A stretch of DNA of 64,000 bases from NCBI RefSeq assembly GCF_002262885.1, contig NZ_NKYF01000021.1:97520-161519 (forward strand), read 5' to 3'. The notes under the pieces are model-generated. The model saw only the letters and a list, made by a program, of their open reading frames with translations, had not been told where the DNA came from and did no database searches. This DNA is from Pseudonocardia sp. MH-G8 (GTDB lineage: Bacteria > Actinomycetota > Actinomycetes > Mycobacteriales > Pseudonocardiaceae). Of this stretch, positions 1-7,526 are shown in pieces. The first letter of the stretch is position 1. The number at the start of each line of letters is the position of its first letter. The position numbers and the translations under genes are program-made.

Positions 1-115
1 TCCCGCTGGCCGCCGGCGGGCCGATGCTGACTCCGCCGCAGGCGGCCAGCGCCGTGGTGAGGGTGAGGGTCGTCGCTGCGGCGGTTATCCGCTGCAATCT
101 CTTCGTCGAGACCAT
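1..115 (-). CDS. Lipoprotein N-terminus, probably a transporter solute-binding protein (partial)
   Basis: Only the first 38 codons lie in the window; the rest runs off the left edge. The ATG at 115 is followed by a textbook lipoprotein signal: basic residues KRLQR, a hydrophobic Ala/Thr/Leu stretch, and the lipobox LAAC with Cys26 as the lipidated residue, then GG. A purine-rich CAGGGAC lies about 9 bases upstream. The stop of the PhyH gene is only 32 bases upstream on the same strand, so the two are probably co-transcribed and under the LacI regulator at 1229. A substrate-binding role is inferred from context only; any exported lipoprotein would look the same here. Confidence 0.7.
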   Translation of the reverse strand, partial: MVSTKRLQRITAAATTLTLTTALAACGGVSIGPPAASG

Positions 116-147
116 GGGAAACCGTCCCTGTCAGTGCTTCCGGTGGC

Positions 148-984
148 TCACGGGAATTCGGTGCTGGTCCGGCCGTCGATCGTGGCGAAACGGAAGAGGC
201 GCTGCATGTGCTCGGGCCAGGCGTCGTAGACCCCACCGCTGATGGTGACGGAGTTGAAGCGGTACCAGGGGTAGTGGTAGGCCAGCGAGAGCATCGGCCG
301 GGGCTGGTCGGAGTTGTTCGGGGTGCCGCGGTGCCACATCCGCGGGTCGCGCAGCAGCAGCGACCCGGCCGGCATGAGCACCGGCTGCGGGTTCAGGCCG
401 GAGACGTAGCGCTGGATCTCGGTCTCCGTGGCGGCCGCAGATCCGCGTTCGAGTGCATCCCGGGCCGTGAGGTCGATGTCGGAGATGCGATGGCTCATCG
501 GCCAGATGTCGGTGGGGCCGTTGTCCGGGCGGAAGTCGACCAGCGGAATGTTGATCTCGTACATGTACGGCGGGACGGTCACCGGGAGGCCGGGGAAGAG
601 CGGACTGCCGTCGCGGTGCGCCGGTTGGTACTGCGACCCGGGAAGGCCCGTGTCGGACGAGAAGTAGGAACAGATCAGGTCGTCCTGCAGCACGTCGCGG
701 AACACGTCGAGCGCGATCGGGTTCGCCAGGACGTCCGGGTCGTCGAACGGCTTCTCGATCGGGAGCGGCACTCCGCCCTGGCGCTGCTTGCCGCGGTTGT
801 CGCCGACCCGCTCGTGGTTCTCCTCGAGAAGGGCGAAGAACGCGGAGCACAGCGCCTCGACCTTCTCTTCCGGCAGAACGCGCTCCAGGATCACGTATCC
901 CAGGATCTCCAGGTCCCGGGCCGCCTCCGCGTGGTGCTCCGCAGAGAGCTTCTGGTTCCGCAGCTCCCGTTCGTCCAGCTTCAT
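148..984 (-). CDS. PhyH-family Fe(II)/2-oxoglutarate dioxygenase
   Basis: A 278-residue member of the phytanoyl-CoA dioxygenase (PhyH) family, cytoplasmic, expected to hydroxylate a small substrate using Fe(II), O2 and 2-oxoglutarate. The iron ligands are visible as HRD in AHRDGSPLF and the distal His in MWHRGTPN; the Arg of RPMLSLAYH fits the 2-oxoglutarate contact. The ATG at 984 is chosen over an upstream in-frame ATG (1059) because GAGGAGG sits 9 bases before it and because the longer start would lie on top of a regulator operator. The gene is divergent from the LacI gene and followed at 32 bases by a lipoprotein. The substrate is unknown. Confidence 0.88.
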   Translation of the reverse strand: MKLDERELRNQKLSAEHHAEAARDLEILGYVILERVLPEEKVEALCSAFFALLEENHERVGDNRGKQRQGGVPLPIEKPFDDPDVLANPIALDVFRDVLQDDLICSYFSSDTGLPGSQYQPAHRDGSPLFPGLPVTVPPYMYEINIPLVDFRPDNGPTDIWPMSHRISDIDLTARDALERGSAAATETEIQRYVSGLNPQPVLMPAGSLLLRDPRMWHRGTPNNSDQPRPMLSLAYHYPWYRFNSVTISGGVYDAWPEHMQRLFRFATIDGRTSTEFP

Positions 985-1048
985 GCGAACCGCCTCCTCG
1001 TTGATACGGCACCCGCCACCGGGCGGATGACCCTTCTGGAAGATCTTT

Positions 1049-1067
1049 GATCGAAACAATTTCGGTC
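1049..1067. promoter_or_regulatory. LacI-type operator 1 (phyH side)
   Basis: GATCGAAACAATTTCGGTC contains the inverted repeat CGAAA-N3-TTTCG (1052-1064). A second copy with the same architecture lies at 1190-1208. This one is about 65 bases upstream of the phyH start. Assignment to the adjacent LacI protein is inference from placement and symmetry. Confidence 0.7.
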
Positions 1068-1140
1068 GATCTTGATCGGGTTCGTGCAGCTCGTCGTGCT
1101 GCTAATCAGAGAATCACCGAGTCCTGCGGTCGGTCAACCC

Positions 1141-1169
1141 TTGATTGGCGGCCGCGCTGTCGCTAACGT
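1141..1169 (+). promoter_or_regulatory. Possible promoter of the lacI-type gene
   Basis: TTGATT (1141-1146) and TAACGT (1164-1169) are separated by 17 bases and resemble sigma-70 type -35/-10 hexamers. The predicted start point would be just before operator 2, a normal arrangement for autorepression. Short motifs of this kind are weak evidence alone. Confidence 0.4.
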
Positions 1170-1189
1170 GCAAAAAGTATGCGCGTCCC

Positions 1190-1208
1190 GATCGAAATAT
1201 TTTCGGAC
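1190..1208. promoter_or_regulatory. LacI-type operator 2 (autoregulation side)
   Basis: GATCGAAATATTTTCGGAC matches operator 1 at all positions outside the three-base spacer except two (one in the arm flank, one at the edge) and keeps CGAAA-N3-TTTCG. It ends 20 bases before the TTG start of the regulator, so binding here would block that promoter. Confidence 0.7.
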
Positions 1209-1228
1209 TGCACCTCTGGGAGTCGACC

Positions 1229-2275
1229 TTGATCAATAGTCTGGCGGCAGAGACTCCGGACCCCGCCCGCCCGACGCTCGCCGTGATCGCGTCGCATGCC
1301 GGGGTGAGCACGGCGACGGTGTCGAAGGTCCTCAACGGCCGGCCGGACGTCAGCGCCGACACCCGGGCGCGCGTGTCCGCGGTGCTACGCGAGCACGACT
1401 ACCGGCCCGTCGGTCTGCGGGCGTCGTCCGAGCGTCGCGCCGTCGACGTCGTGTTCGACGACCTCTCGAGCCCGTATTCGGCCGCAGTGCTCGCCGGGGC
1501 GCTCGACGCCGGGGTCGAGTCGGGGGTGACGGTCGTCGCGCGACGGTACTCGGACGAGACGGACGCAGGGTGGGCGGCGCGGGTGCGGGCCCGCGAATGC
1601 ATCGGTTACGTGGTCGTGTCGGCGGTGCTGACGCCGACGCAGGCAGACGTCTTCGACGTCCCCGGGGTCCCGCTCGTCGTCATCGACGCGGTCGGCCTGC
1701 CACGGAGGAACCTGATGAGCGTCGGCGCCACCAACTTCACGGGCGGGTTCACCGCGACGGAACACCTGATCCAGTTGGGGCACCGCCGCATCGCGCACCT
1801 CGGCGGGACGATGGCGATGGCGTGCCACGTCGCCAGGCTGCACGGCTACCGGGCGGCGCTCGAACGGGCCGGCATCCCGGTCGACAGTTCACTGATCGCG
1901 AACCTCGAGGGTGACTACGAGGCCGGGGTGGAGCAGGGCCGGGCGTGGTTGGGCCGGCCGGACAGCCCCACAGCGGTCTTCGCCGGGTTCGACCTGTTCG
2001 CTCTCGGGGTGATCGAAGCCGCCCGGGCTCGCTCACTGCGGGTGCCGGGGGACGTCAGTGTCGTCGGTTTCGACGACTCGTACGCGGCCCAGTGGTCCTC
2101 ACCTCCGCTCACGACCGTGCGCCAGCCGCTCCGCGAGCTGGGGGCGCTGGCGCTGCGGAGGCTGCTGCAGCGAGCCGCCGGCGAGGAGATGGGGAGCCAC
2201 CACATCGAACTGGCGACCCACCTCGTCGTCCGGACCTCGACCGCGCCTCCGTCGGACCCGGGGACGCGCCCATGA
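1229..2275 (+). CDS. LacI-family transcriptional regulator
   Basis: A 348-residue LacI/GalR repressor. The N-terminal helix-turn-helix reads VIASHAGVSTATVSKVLNG followed by the hinge-helix region; the rest is a periplasmic-binding-protein-like ligand domain ending with VVGFDDS and the usual C-terminal subdomain. The longest frame opens at 1145, but that would place operator 2 inside the gene and add 28 residues not seen in the family. TTG at 1229 has GGGAG six to seven bases upstream and gives the usual length. It probably controls itself and the divergent phyH-lipoprotein operon. The ligand (sugar-like by family habit) is unknown. Confidence 0.9.
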   Translation: MINSLAAETPDPARPTLAVIASHAGVSTATVSKVLNGRPDVSADTRARVSAVLREHDYRPVGLRASSERRAVDVVFDDLSSPYSAAVLAGALDAGVESGVTVVARRYSDETDAGWAARVRARECIGYVVVSAVLTPTQADVFDVPGVPLVVIDAVGLPRRNLMSVGATNFTGGFTATEHLIQLGHRRIAHLGGTMAMACHVARLHGYRAALERAGIPVDSSLIANLEGDYEAGVEQGRAWLGRPDSPTAVFAGFDLFALGVIEAARARSLRVPGDVSVVGFDDSYAAQWSSPPLTTVRQPLRELGALALRRLLQRAAGEEMGSHHIELATHLVVRTSTAPPSDPGTRP

Positions 2276-2298
2276 CGTTCACAATGCGCCGGACGCGG

Positions 2299-3591
2299 TC
2301 AGTCCTCCGGTGACCGCCGGTACGCCGTGCAGAGGAGGGCAGCGCCGGCGACCCGGCCGGAGGCCGCGAGGTACGAGCCGGCGACCAGGTGGTACGGGCT
2401 CGTGCGCATCGATTCGTAGGCGTTGGTGGGTGGCGGGCCGGGGTCGACGTCCCACGTGGCGATGGCGCGGTCGAGCAGCTCGACCGCCTGCTCGAGCAGC
2501 GCGACCACCCCGTGGTAGCCGCCGTCCAGTTCCCATTCGACGGGCGGCCGGAACGACAGGACGTCCGGCCGGGTCCCGGGCGCTCGCCGGGCGGCATCGG
2601 AGGCGAGGCGGTCGACGGCGTCGAGGGAGCGCGTCCAGATCTCCGTGGGGGTGAGGCCGAAGAAGGACATCGCGTACGCCGGTTCGAGCCAGCGGGCACC
2701 GGTTCCCCGTGCCCGGATCGCGGCGGTGCGGGTGCGCAGGTCGTCGGCCAGCTTCGCGACCTGCTCCGCGGCGCCGTGCGACTCGTGCGCGCCGTCGGTG
2801 TGCAGGTCGACCTCGGGACGCCGCGGCGCGCCACTCTCGGCGAGCTGCCAGGCGACCGCGTTGCGCACCATCACGGCGCTTCCGGGTTCGTCGTCCATCA
2901 GGATGTCGAACCCGAACTCGGGGTGGGACCCGAAGAGGACGACCCGTCCATCGCCGCAGGCGCCCGCCACGACGTTGGCGACACCGCGTGCGGCCGCCTC
3001 GTCGGCCAGGGTGTCGGATGGCTCCGCGCCGAGGAACGCCTCGGCGGCGGTGAACCGGCTCGTCCGTCCGCGGACCCGCGCGAGGGCCTGCGCGCCGAGG
3101 AACAGCGGCCCGTTGTAGTGGGCGATCTCGAACGAGGACGCCACCCCGGCCATCACCGGGTGGTCGGGTGCGACGTTCTCGGCCTCGAGCACGCCGATCC
3201 CCGGCGACCGCAGCCCCCAGCTCTCCCCGTCCTCGTTGACGACCGTCGCGTCGAGGAGGCGCATCTCGGTCTGCGCCGGGCACAGCTCGGTGAAGCTCGG
3301 TGCGACCGCGGCGGCGCTGTAGCTCCCGGCGCAGGAGCCGAGGTACATGCCGCCGGACCGCACGAACTCCCTGATCGTTCGGGTTCCCTCCGTGCCGAGG
3401 GGCTCGAGCTGACCGAACATCGCCCGGTAGCCGCCACCCGGCATGACGAACACGTCGAACCCGGCCAGTGCGCCCCCGAGGATGTCGTGCGGGAAGACGA
3501 AGTCCACCCGGTGCCCGGCTCTGCGCAGGACGGCGGCGTGGTGGAACGGGGCTCCGCCGGCGCCGTAGACGGCGACCCGTGCTGATTGCAT
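2299..3591 (-). CDS. BPL_N-like class I glutamine-amidotransferase-fold protein
   Basis: 430 residues. The N-terminal ~230 residues have the class I GATase/DJ-1 fold as used in the BPL_N family: VMPGGGY early, then GSCAGSY with the elbow Cys, and a later HPEF. The C-terminal half is not recognised. The ATG at 3591 follows GGAGGAGGAGCAGGAG, so the 12 extra residues of the longer frame are left out. It is the last gene of the M19 dipeptidase/Dpp operon, 25 bases after the alpha/beta hydrolase. The Cys suggests a thiol hydrolase or amidase, but a catalytic His/Glu pair cannot be assigned with confidence. The product may act on amide bonds from the imported substrate; that is inference. Confidence 0.75.
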   Translation of the reverse strand: MQSARVAVYGAGGAPFHHAAVLRRAGHRVDFVFPHDILGGALAGFDVFVMPGGGYRAMFGQLEPLGTEGTRTIREFVRSGGMYLGSCAGSYSAAAVAPSFTELCPAQTEMRLLDATVVNEDGESWGLRSPGIGVLEAENVAPDHPVMAGVASSFEIAHYNGPLFLGAQALARVRGRTSRFTAAEAFLGAEPSDTLADEAAARGVANVVAGACGDGRVVLFGSHPEFGFDILMDDEPGSAVMVRNAVAWQLAESGAPRRPEVDLHTDGAHESHGAAEQVAKLADDLRTRTAAIRARGTGARWLEPAYAMSFFGLTPTEIWTRSLDAVDRLASDAARRAPGTRPDVLSFRPPVEWELDGGYHGVVALLEQAVELLDRAIATWDVDPGPPPTNAYESMRTSPYHLVAGSYLAASGRVAGAALLCTAYRRSPED

Positions 3592-3616
3592 CTCCTGCTC
3601 CTCCTCCAGCCCGGGC

Positions 3617-4453
3617 TCAGAGCGCACGGGAGACCAGGAAGTCCCGGACCGTCTGCTGGAACAGCTCCGGCTCGTCCGCGGGCGGCGAGTGCCCCGACTT
3701 CTCGAAGACCACCAGCTGCGAGCCCGGGATCAGCTCGGCGATCCGCTCGCTGCACTCGACCGGGGTGATCCAGTCGGTTCGCCCGACGGTGACCAGCGTC
3801 GGGCAGGTCACCCGGGGCAGCTGCGGCGTGAGGTCGTAGTGGTGCAGGTTCTCGGAGAACGCGGCGTTGTGCGTCGCGTAGTGGTAGTCGACGCCGTCCA
3901 CCCTGGCGTCGAGGGTGCCGGGGTCGAAGTCGAAGTCGTAGAGCGGCAGCAGCTCGCGCCAGCAGTCGCGGAAGTCGTCGTCGTCCCGGACGCGGCCCTC
4001 CATCACGCGCAGCAGCTTCTCCTCGTCGACGTCGACGCGCGTCGACGAGCGGGCGTTGGTCAGTGCCAGGTCGTTGTGCTCGTGGTCGGCCGAGGTGTCC
4101 CGGAGCACCAGCGCACGCACGCGCTCGGGGTGCCGGACGGCGTACTCCATCGAGATGAACCCGCCGTAGGAGCCGCCCGCCATGACGAAGGTCTCGGCGC
4201 CCGCCCACTCCCGCAGCGCGTCGACGTCGGCCACCCACTGCTCGTGGGTGAACGGCGGGGTGTCCCCGCTCCTGCCGCTGCCGCGCGCGTCGAAGACGAT
4301 CACGCGGAAGAGGTCGGCGAGCGGCCCGAACGCCGTCTTCGGCTCGTTCTTCGAGCCGAGTCCCGGGGCGCCGTGGTGGGCGATGAGCAGCGGGGCGTCG
4401 TCGGCGCCGAGCACCTCGACGTCGAGCGGGTTGCCGTTGATGGTCAGGATCAC
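3617..4453 (-). CDS. Alpha/beta hydrolase, proline iminopeptidase-like (S33)
   Basis: 278 residues. Shows the oxyanion HHGAPG motif, DARGSGRS, the nucleophile elbow GGSYGG, a late Asp in VTVGRTDWITP and the catalytic His in EKSGHSPPADEP; this is the pattern of S33 prolyl aminopeptidases. Such enzymes remove N-terminal Pro from small peptides, but the same fold serves esterases and lactonases. It lies 12 bases after an M24-family gene; two proline-linked peptidase families next to a dipeptide transporter suggest use of small, possibly proline-containing peptides or related amides. Confidence 0.85.
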   Translation of the reverse strand: MILTINGNPLDVEVLGADDAPLLIAHHGAPGLGSKNEPKTAFGPLADLFRVIVFDARGSGRSGDTPPFTHEQWVADVDALREWAGAETFVMAGGSYGGFISMEYAVRHPERVRALVLRDTSADHEHNDLALTNARSSTRVDVDEEKLLRVMEGRVRDDDDFRDCWRELLPLYDFDFDPGTLDARVDGVDYHYATHNAAFSENLHHYDLTPQLPRVTCPTLVTVGRTDWITPVECSERIAELIPGSQLVVFEKSGHSPPADEPELFQQTVRDFLVSRAL

Positions 4454-4465
4454 GAATGGCTCCGA

Positions 4466-5641
4466 TCAGGCCGCGATGATGATGTCGTCGAGGTCGCGCG
4501 GGTAGGTGGTGAGCCGCTCGGGACCGTCGGCGGTCACGAGCACGGTGTCGGAGATCCGGTAGCCAGCGTGCCCGGGCACGTAGACCCCGGGCTCGCTGGA
4601 GACGACCATGCCGGCGTCCAGCACGGTCGCGTCGCCGTCCTCCAGCCACGGGGCCTCATGGAAGTCCATCCCGATGCCGTGGCCCTGGCGGTGGCGGATG
4701 TGCTCACCCAGCCCGGCGTCCCGGATCACGTCCAGGCAGGCCCGGTTGACGTCCCGGCAGACCGCGCCCGGCCGCAGCGCGGCGGTCCCGATCTCCTGCG
4801 CGCGGTGGTCGACCTCGAAGTAGCGCAGCTGCTGCGGGGTGGGATCGCCGAGGAAGAAGGTGCGCTCGCTCTCGGCGTACCGGCCACCGACCGCGCCACC
4901 GAGGGAGAGGATCACGGTGTCGCCGCGCCGGAGCCGGTAGGACGAGGGCAGGCCGTGCGGGAAGGCCGTGTTGGCCCCCGCGTAGACCAGGCCGCCGGTC
5001 AGCATCGGGACGACCACCACGTCGCGGTGCGTCTCGTACATCCACGCGGCTCCGGCCCGCACGACGTGGTCGGCCAGCTGGGACTCCGTCGGCAGCGGGG
5101 CCTTCTCGGCGAGCGCCGACCCGATCAGCTCGCGGCCGGCCCGCAGCATCACGTCACCCAGCGCGGCCGCCTGCCGGTGCAGCGCGATCTCCTCGGGCGT
5201 CTTGACCAGGCGCAGGGTGTCGACGATGCCGGACAGCTCCCAGCGGACGCCGGGGAAGACGCCCTGCAGTCGTGCGAGCCGGCCCGTCGACAGCGCGGGG
5301 GAGTGGCCCCAGCGCCCGGACCGGCCGACGGCACGGGCGAGCGGCTCGAACGGGCTCTCGACGCCCGGGTACTCCGCGAACGCCACGACGTCGTCGACGG
5401 CCGCGCCCTGGGCCAGCGCGTGCTCGCGCTCGAGTTCGGGGACGAGCAGCACAGTCCGCTCGGCGGAGATCCACACCGCCGCAGGCCGCTCGTTGGGATG
5501 GTGGAAGAAGCCGCTGAGGTAGGCGACGTCGTGCCAGTCGTCGACGACGAGGGCGTCGAGGCGGCTGCGTTCGAGCTCCCGTCGCACCCGGGTGTGCACC
5601 TCACGGTAGAAGGACGGCGCCAGTCGCTGGGAGAAGGTCAT
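4466..5641 (-). CDS. M24 (pita-bread fold) hydrolase with degenerate metal site
   Basis: 391 residues, the length of Xaa-Pro aminopeptidase/creatinase relatives: a creatinase-type N domain then the M24 catalytic domain (HGIGMDFHEAP, SSEPGVYVPG). The ATG at 5641 overlaps the permease stop (ATGA), so translation is coupled; the longer open frame is read-through of the upstream gene. Of the five usual metal ligands (D, D, H, E, E) only His and the first Glu are clear; the others read Ser (LSLGGAVGG), Glu (AESERT) and Ser (YRISDT). This suggests a metal-independent creatinase-like C-N hydrolase rather than a true aminopeptidase P. The substrate is unknown. Confidence 0.82.
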   Translation of the reverse strand: MTFSQRLAPSFYREVHTRVRRELERSRLDALVVDDWHDVAYLSGFFHHPNERPAAVWISAERTVLLVPELEREHALAQGAAVDDVVAFAEYPGVESPFEPLARAVGRSGRWGHSPALSTGRLARLQGVFPGVRWELSGIVDTLRLVKTPEEIALHRQAAALGDVMLRAGRELIGSALAEKAPLPTESQLADHVVRAGAAWMYETHRDVVVVPMLTGGLVYAGANTAFPHGLPSSYRLRRGDTVILSLGGAVGGRYAESERTFFLGDPTPQQLRYFEVDHRAQEIGTAALRPGAVCRDVNRACLDVIRDAGLGEHIRHRQGHGIGMDFHEAPWLEDGDATVLDAGMVVSSEPGVYVPGHAGYRISDTVLVTADGPERLTTYPRDLDDIIIAA

Positions 5642-6555
5642 CGGACGGAGTCCCCTCGGGTGCGCGGGTTGCGTGCGTCGTTGTAGGCGAGCGAGGCGAG
5701 GGTGGCGGCGACGACGAGCAGGAGGATCGCCAGCGAGGGGAAGAGCGCCGTCCACCACGCGGAGCCGAGGACGCCGCTGCGCTGGGCGTTGTAGAGGATC
5801 GTGCCCCACGACCAGCTCGTGGGGTCGCCGAGACCGAGGAAGGACAGCCCCGCCTCGCTCAGCACCGCCCGCGATGCGGTCAGCACCACCGACACCGCGA
5901 TGACCGGCGCGACCGCGGGCAGCACGTGCCGCGCCAGCACCCACCGGTTCGGTGCGCCGATGACGTGGGCGGCGTCGACGTAGGTGAGGGTCACGACGGG
6001 GAGCGCCTGCGACCGCACGACCCGGGCCACCTCCGGCCAGGAGAACACCGCGATCACCACCACCAGCGTCGAGACGCTCGGCCCGACCAGCGCGGCGACC
6101 AGGATCATCAGCGGCAGCACCGGGAGCGAGAGCATCAGGTCGACGAGCACGCCGAGCACGGTGTCGAGCTTGCGGAAGTAGGCGGCTCCGACGCCGACGG
6201 CCACCCCCAGCACGATGGCGAGCAACGAGGCGCCCAGCCCGACGGCCACGCTGGTGCGGGCGCCCCAGACCACCTGGGCGAGGACGTCCAAACCGAGGTT
6301 GTCGGTGCCGAACCAGTGTCGGGCCGACGGTGGCGCCAGCACCTCGGTGCCGTAGCCGCGGGGCTCGTCCGCGATCAGCGGCGCGGCCACGGCGACGACG
6401 GCCGTGAAAACCAGCGCGAGCACGGAGCCGACGCCGAGCGGGTTGCTCCGGAACGCCCGCCAGGTCCGCTGCCGCGGTGACCCGTCCGACGTCGCGCGAG
6501 GCGCAGGGGCGAGGCCGTCCGTCGACGCCTCGACGGGGCGGGTGGAGGAGCTCAT
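5638..6555 (-). CDS. Dipeptide/oligopeptide ABC transporter permease (DppC type)
   Basis: 305 residues; inner-membrane subunit with about six helices. The N-terminal cytoplasmic stretch is followed by RSNPLGVGSVLALVF and the typical HWFGTDNLGLDVL motif of DppC/OppC; the ATPase-contact EAA loop is around EAGLSFLGLGDP. The ATG at 6555 overlaps the stop of the DppB gene and its own stop overlaps the M24 gene, so three genes are translationally coupled. It should work with the DppB, DppA and fused ATPase proteins of this window. Confidence 0.92.
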   Translation of the reverse strand: MSSSTRPVEASTDGLAPAPRATSDGSPRQRTWRAFRSNPLGVGSVLALVFTAVVAVAAPLIADEPRGYGTEVLAPPSARHWFGTDNLGLDVLAQVVWGARTSVAVGLGASLLAIVLGVAVGVGAAYFRKLDTVLGVLVDLMLSLPVLPLMILVAALVGPSVSTLVVVIAVFSWPEVARVVRSQALPVVTLTYVDAAHVIGAPNRWVLARHVLPAVAPVIAVSVVLTASRAVLSEAGLSFLGLGDPTSWSWGTILYNAQRSGVLGSAWWTALFPSLAILLLVVAATLASLAYNDARNPRTRGDSVR

Positions 6556-7514
6556 GAGTGCCGCACTCTCGGGTCGAGGAAGCCGTAGGCCACGTCGGTG
6601 GCGAGGTTCGCGACCACGACGGTGGCCGCCAGCAGCACGAACGCCCCCTGCATGACGGGGAAGTCGAGCTGGCCGACCGACTCGTAGATGGCCCGGCCGA
6701 TACCGGGATAGGCGAAGATCGACTCGGTGAGCACCGCGCCGCCGACGAGGAAGCCGAGCTGCAGCCCCACGAGCGTCACCGTCGGGAGCAGCGCGTTGCG
6801 CAGGGCGTGCCTCCACACCACCGAGCGCTCCGGGACGCCCTTCGCCCTGGCCACGTCGGTGTAGTCCTCGCCGAGGGCGTCGATGAGGTTGGTGCGCAGG
6901 GTCAGCACGTAGGCGCCGAGCTGCACGAGCACCAGGCTCAGGCACGGCAGGGCGAGGTGGCGCAGGAGGCTGCCGTACGCGGCCAGGCCGTGGACGTCGT
7001 TGTCGATGGCTCCGCCGATCGGGAGCCAGCCCAGCCACAGCCCGAAGACGTACAGCAGGAAGATGCCCACCGTCGGCACGAACAGCGACTGGCCGACCAC
7101 GCCGCCCACCTGGACCGCTCGGTCCACGAGCGACCCGGGTCGCCGGGCCGCTGCCACGGCGAGCGGCAGCCCGACGACCAGCGTGAGCAGCAGAGCGCTG
7201 CCGGTGAGGATCAGCGTCCACGGCAGCCGTTCCAGCAGTACGTCCAGGACGGGCACGTTCTGCCGGAACGAAACCCCGAGGTTGCCCTGCAGGAGCTGGC
7301 CCAGGTAGGTCCCGTACTGGACGAGCAACGGCTGGTCGAGCCCGAAGTCCGACAGGATCCTGCTCCGCTGCTCGGCGGTCATGGTGGTGCTGGCCATGGC
7401 GAGGGCCGGGTCCCCCGGCAGCAGCCGCACCAGGAAGAACGTCACCGTCACGGCGAACCACAGGGTCAGCAGGCCCCGTAGCAGCCGCAACGCGACGAAT
7501 CGAGCGACGTCCAC
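6552..7514 (-). CDS. Dipeptide/oligopeptide ABC transporter permease (DppB type)
   Basis: 320 residues, standard length. Starts with FVALRLLRGLLTLWFAVTVT and the conserved LLPGDPA, followed by an external loop and helices ending in AYGFLDPRVRHS, the normal DppB terminus. Twelve bases separate it from the binding-protein gene and it overlaps DppC by four bases. Role: one half of the transmembrane channel for peptide import. Confidence 0.93.
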   Translation of the reverse strand: MDVARFVALRLLRGLLTLWFAVTVTFFLVRLLPGDPALAMASTTMTAEQRSRILSDFGLDQPLLVQYGTYLGQLLQGNLGVSFRQNVPVLDVLLERLPWTLILTGSALLLTLVVGLPLAVAAARRPGSLVDRAVQVGGVVGQSLFVPTVGIFLLYVFGLWLGWLPIGGAIDNDVHGLAAYGSLLRHLALPCLSLVLVQLGAYVLTLRTNLIDALGEDYTDVARAKGVPERSVVWRHALRNALLPTVTLVGLQLGFLVGGAVLTESIFAYPGIGRAIYESVGQLDFPVMQGAFVLLAATVVVANLATDVAYGFLDPRVRHS

Positions 7515-7526
7515 GACTGGTCCCGC

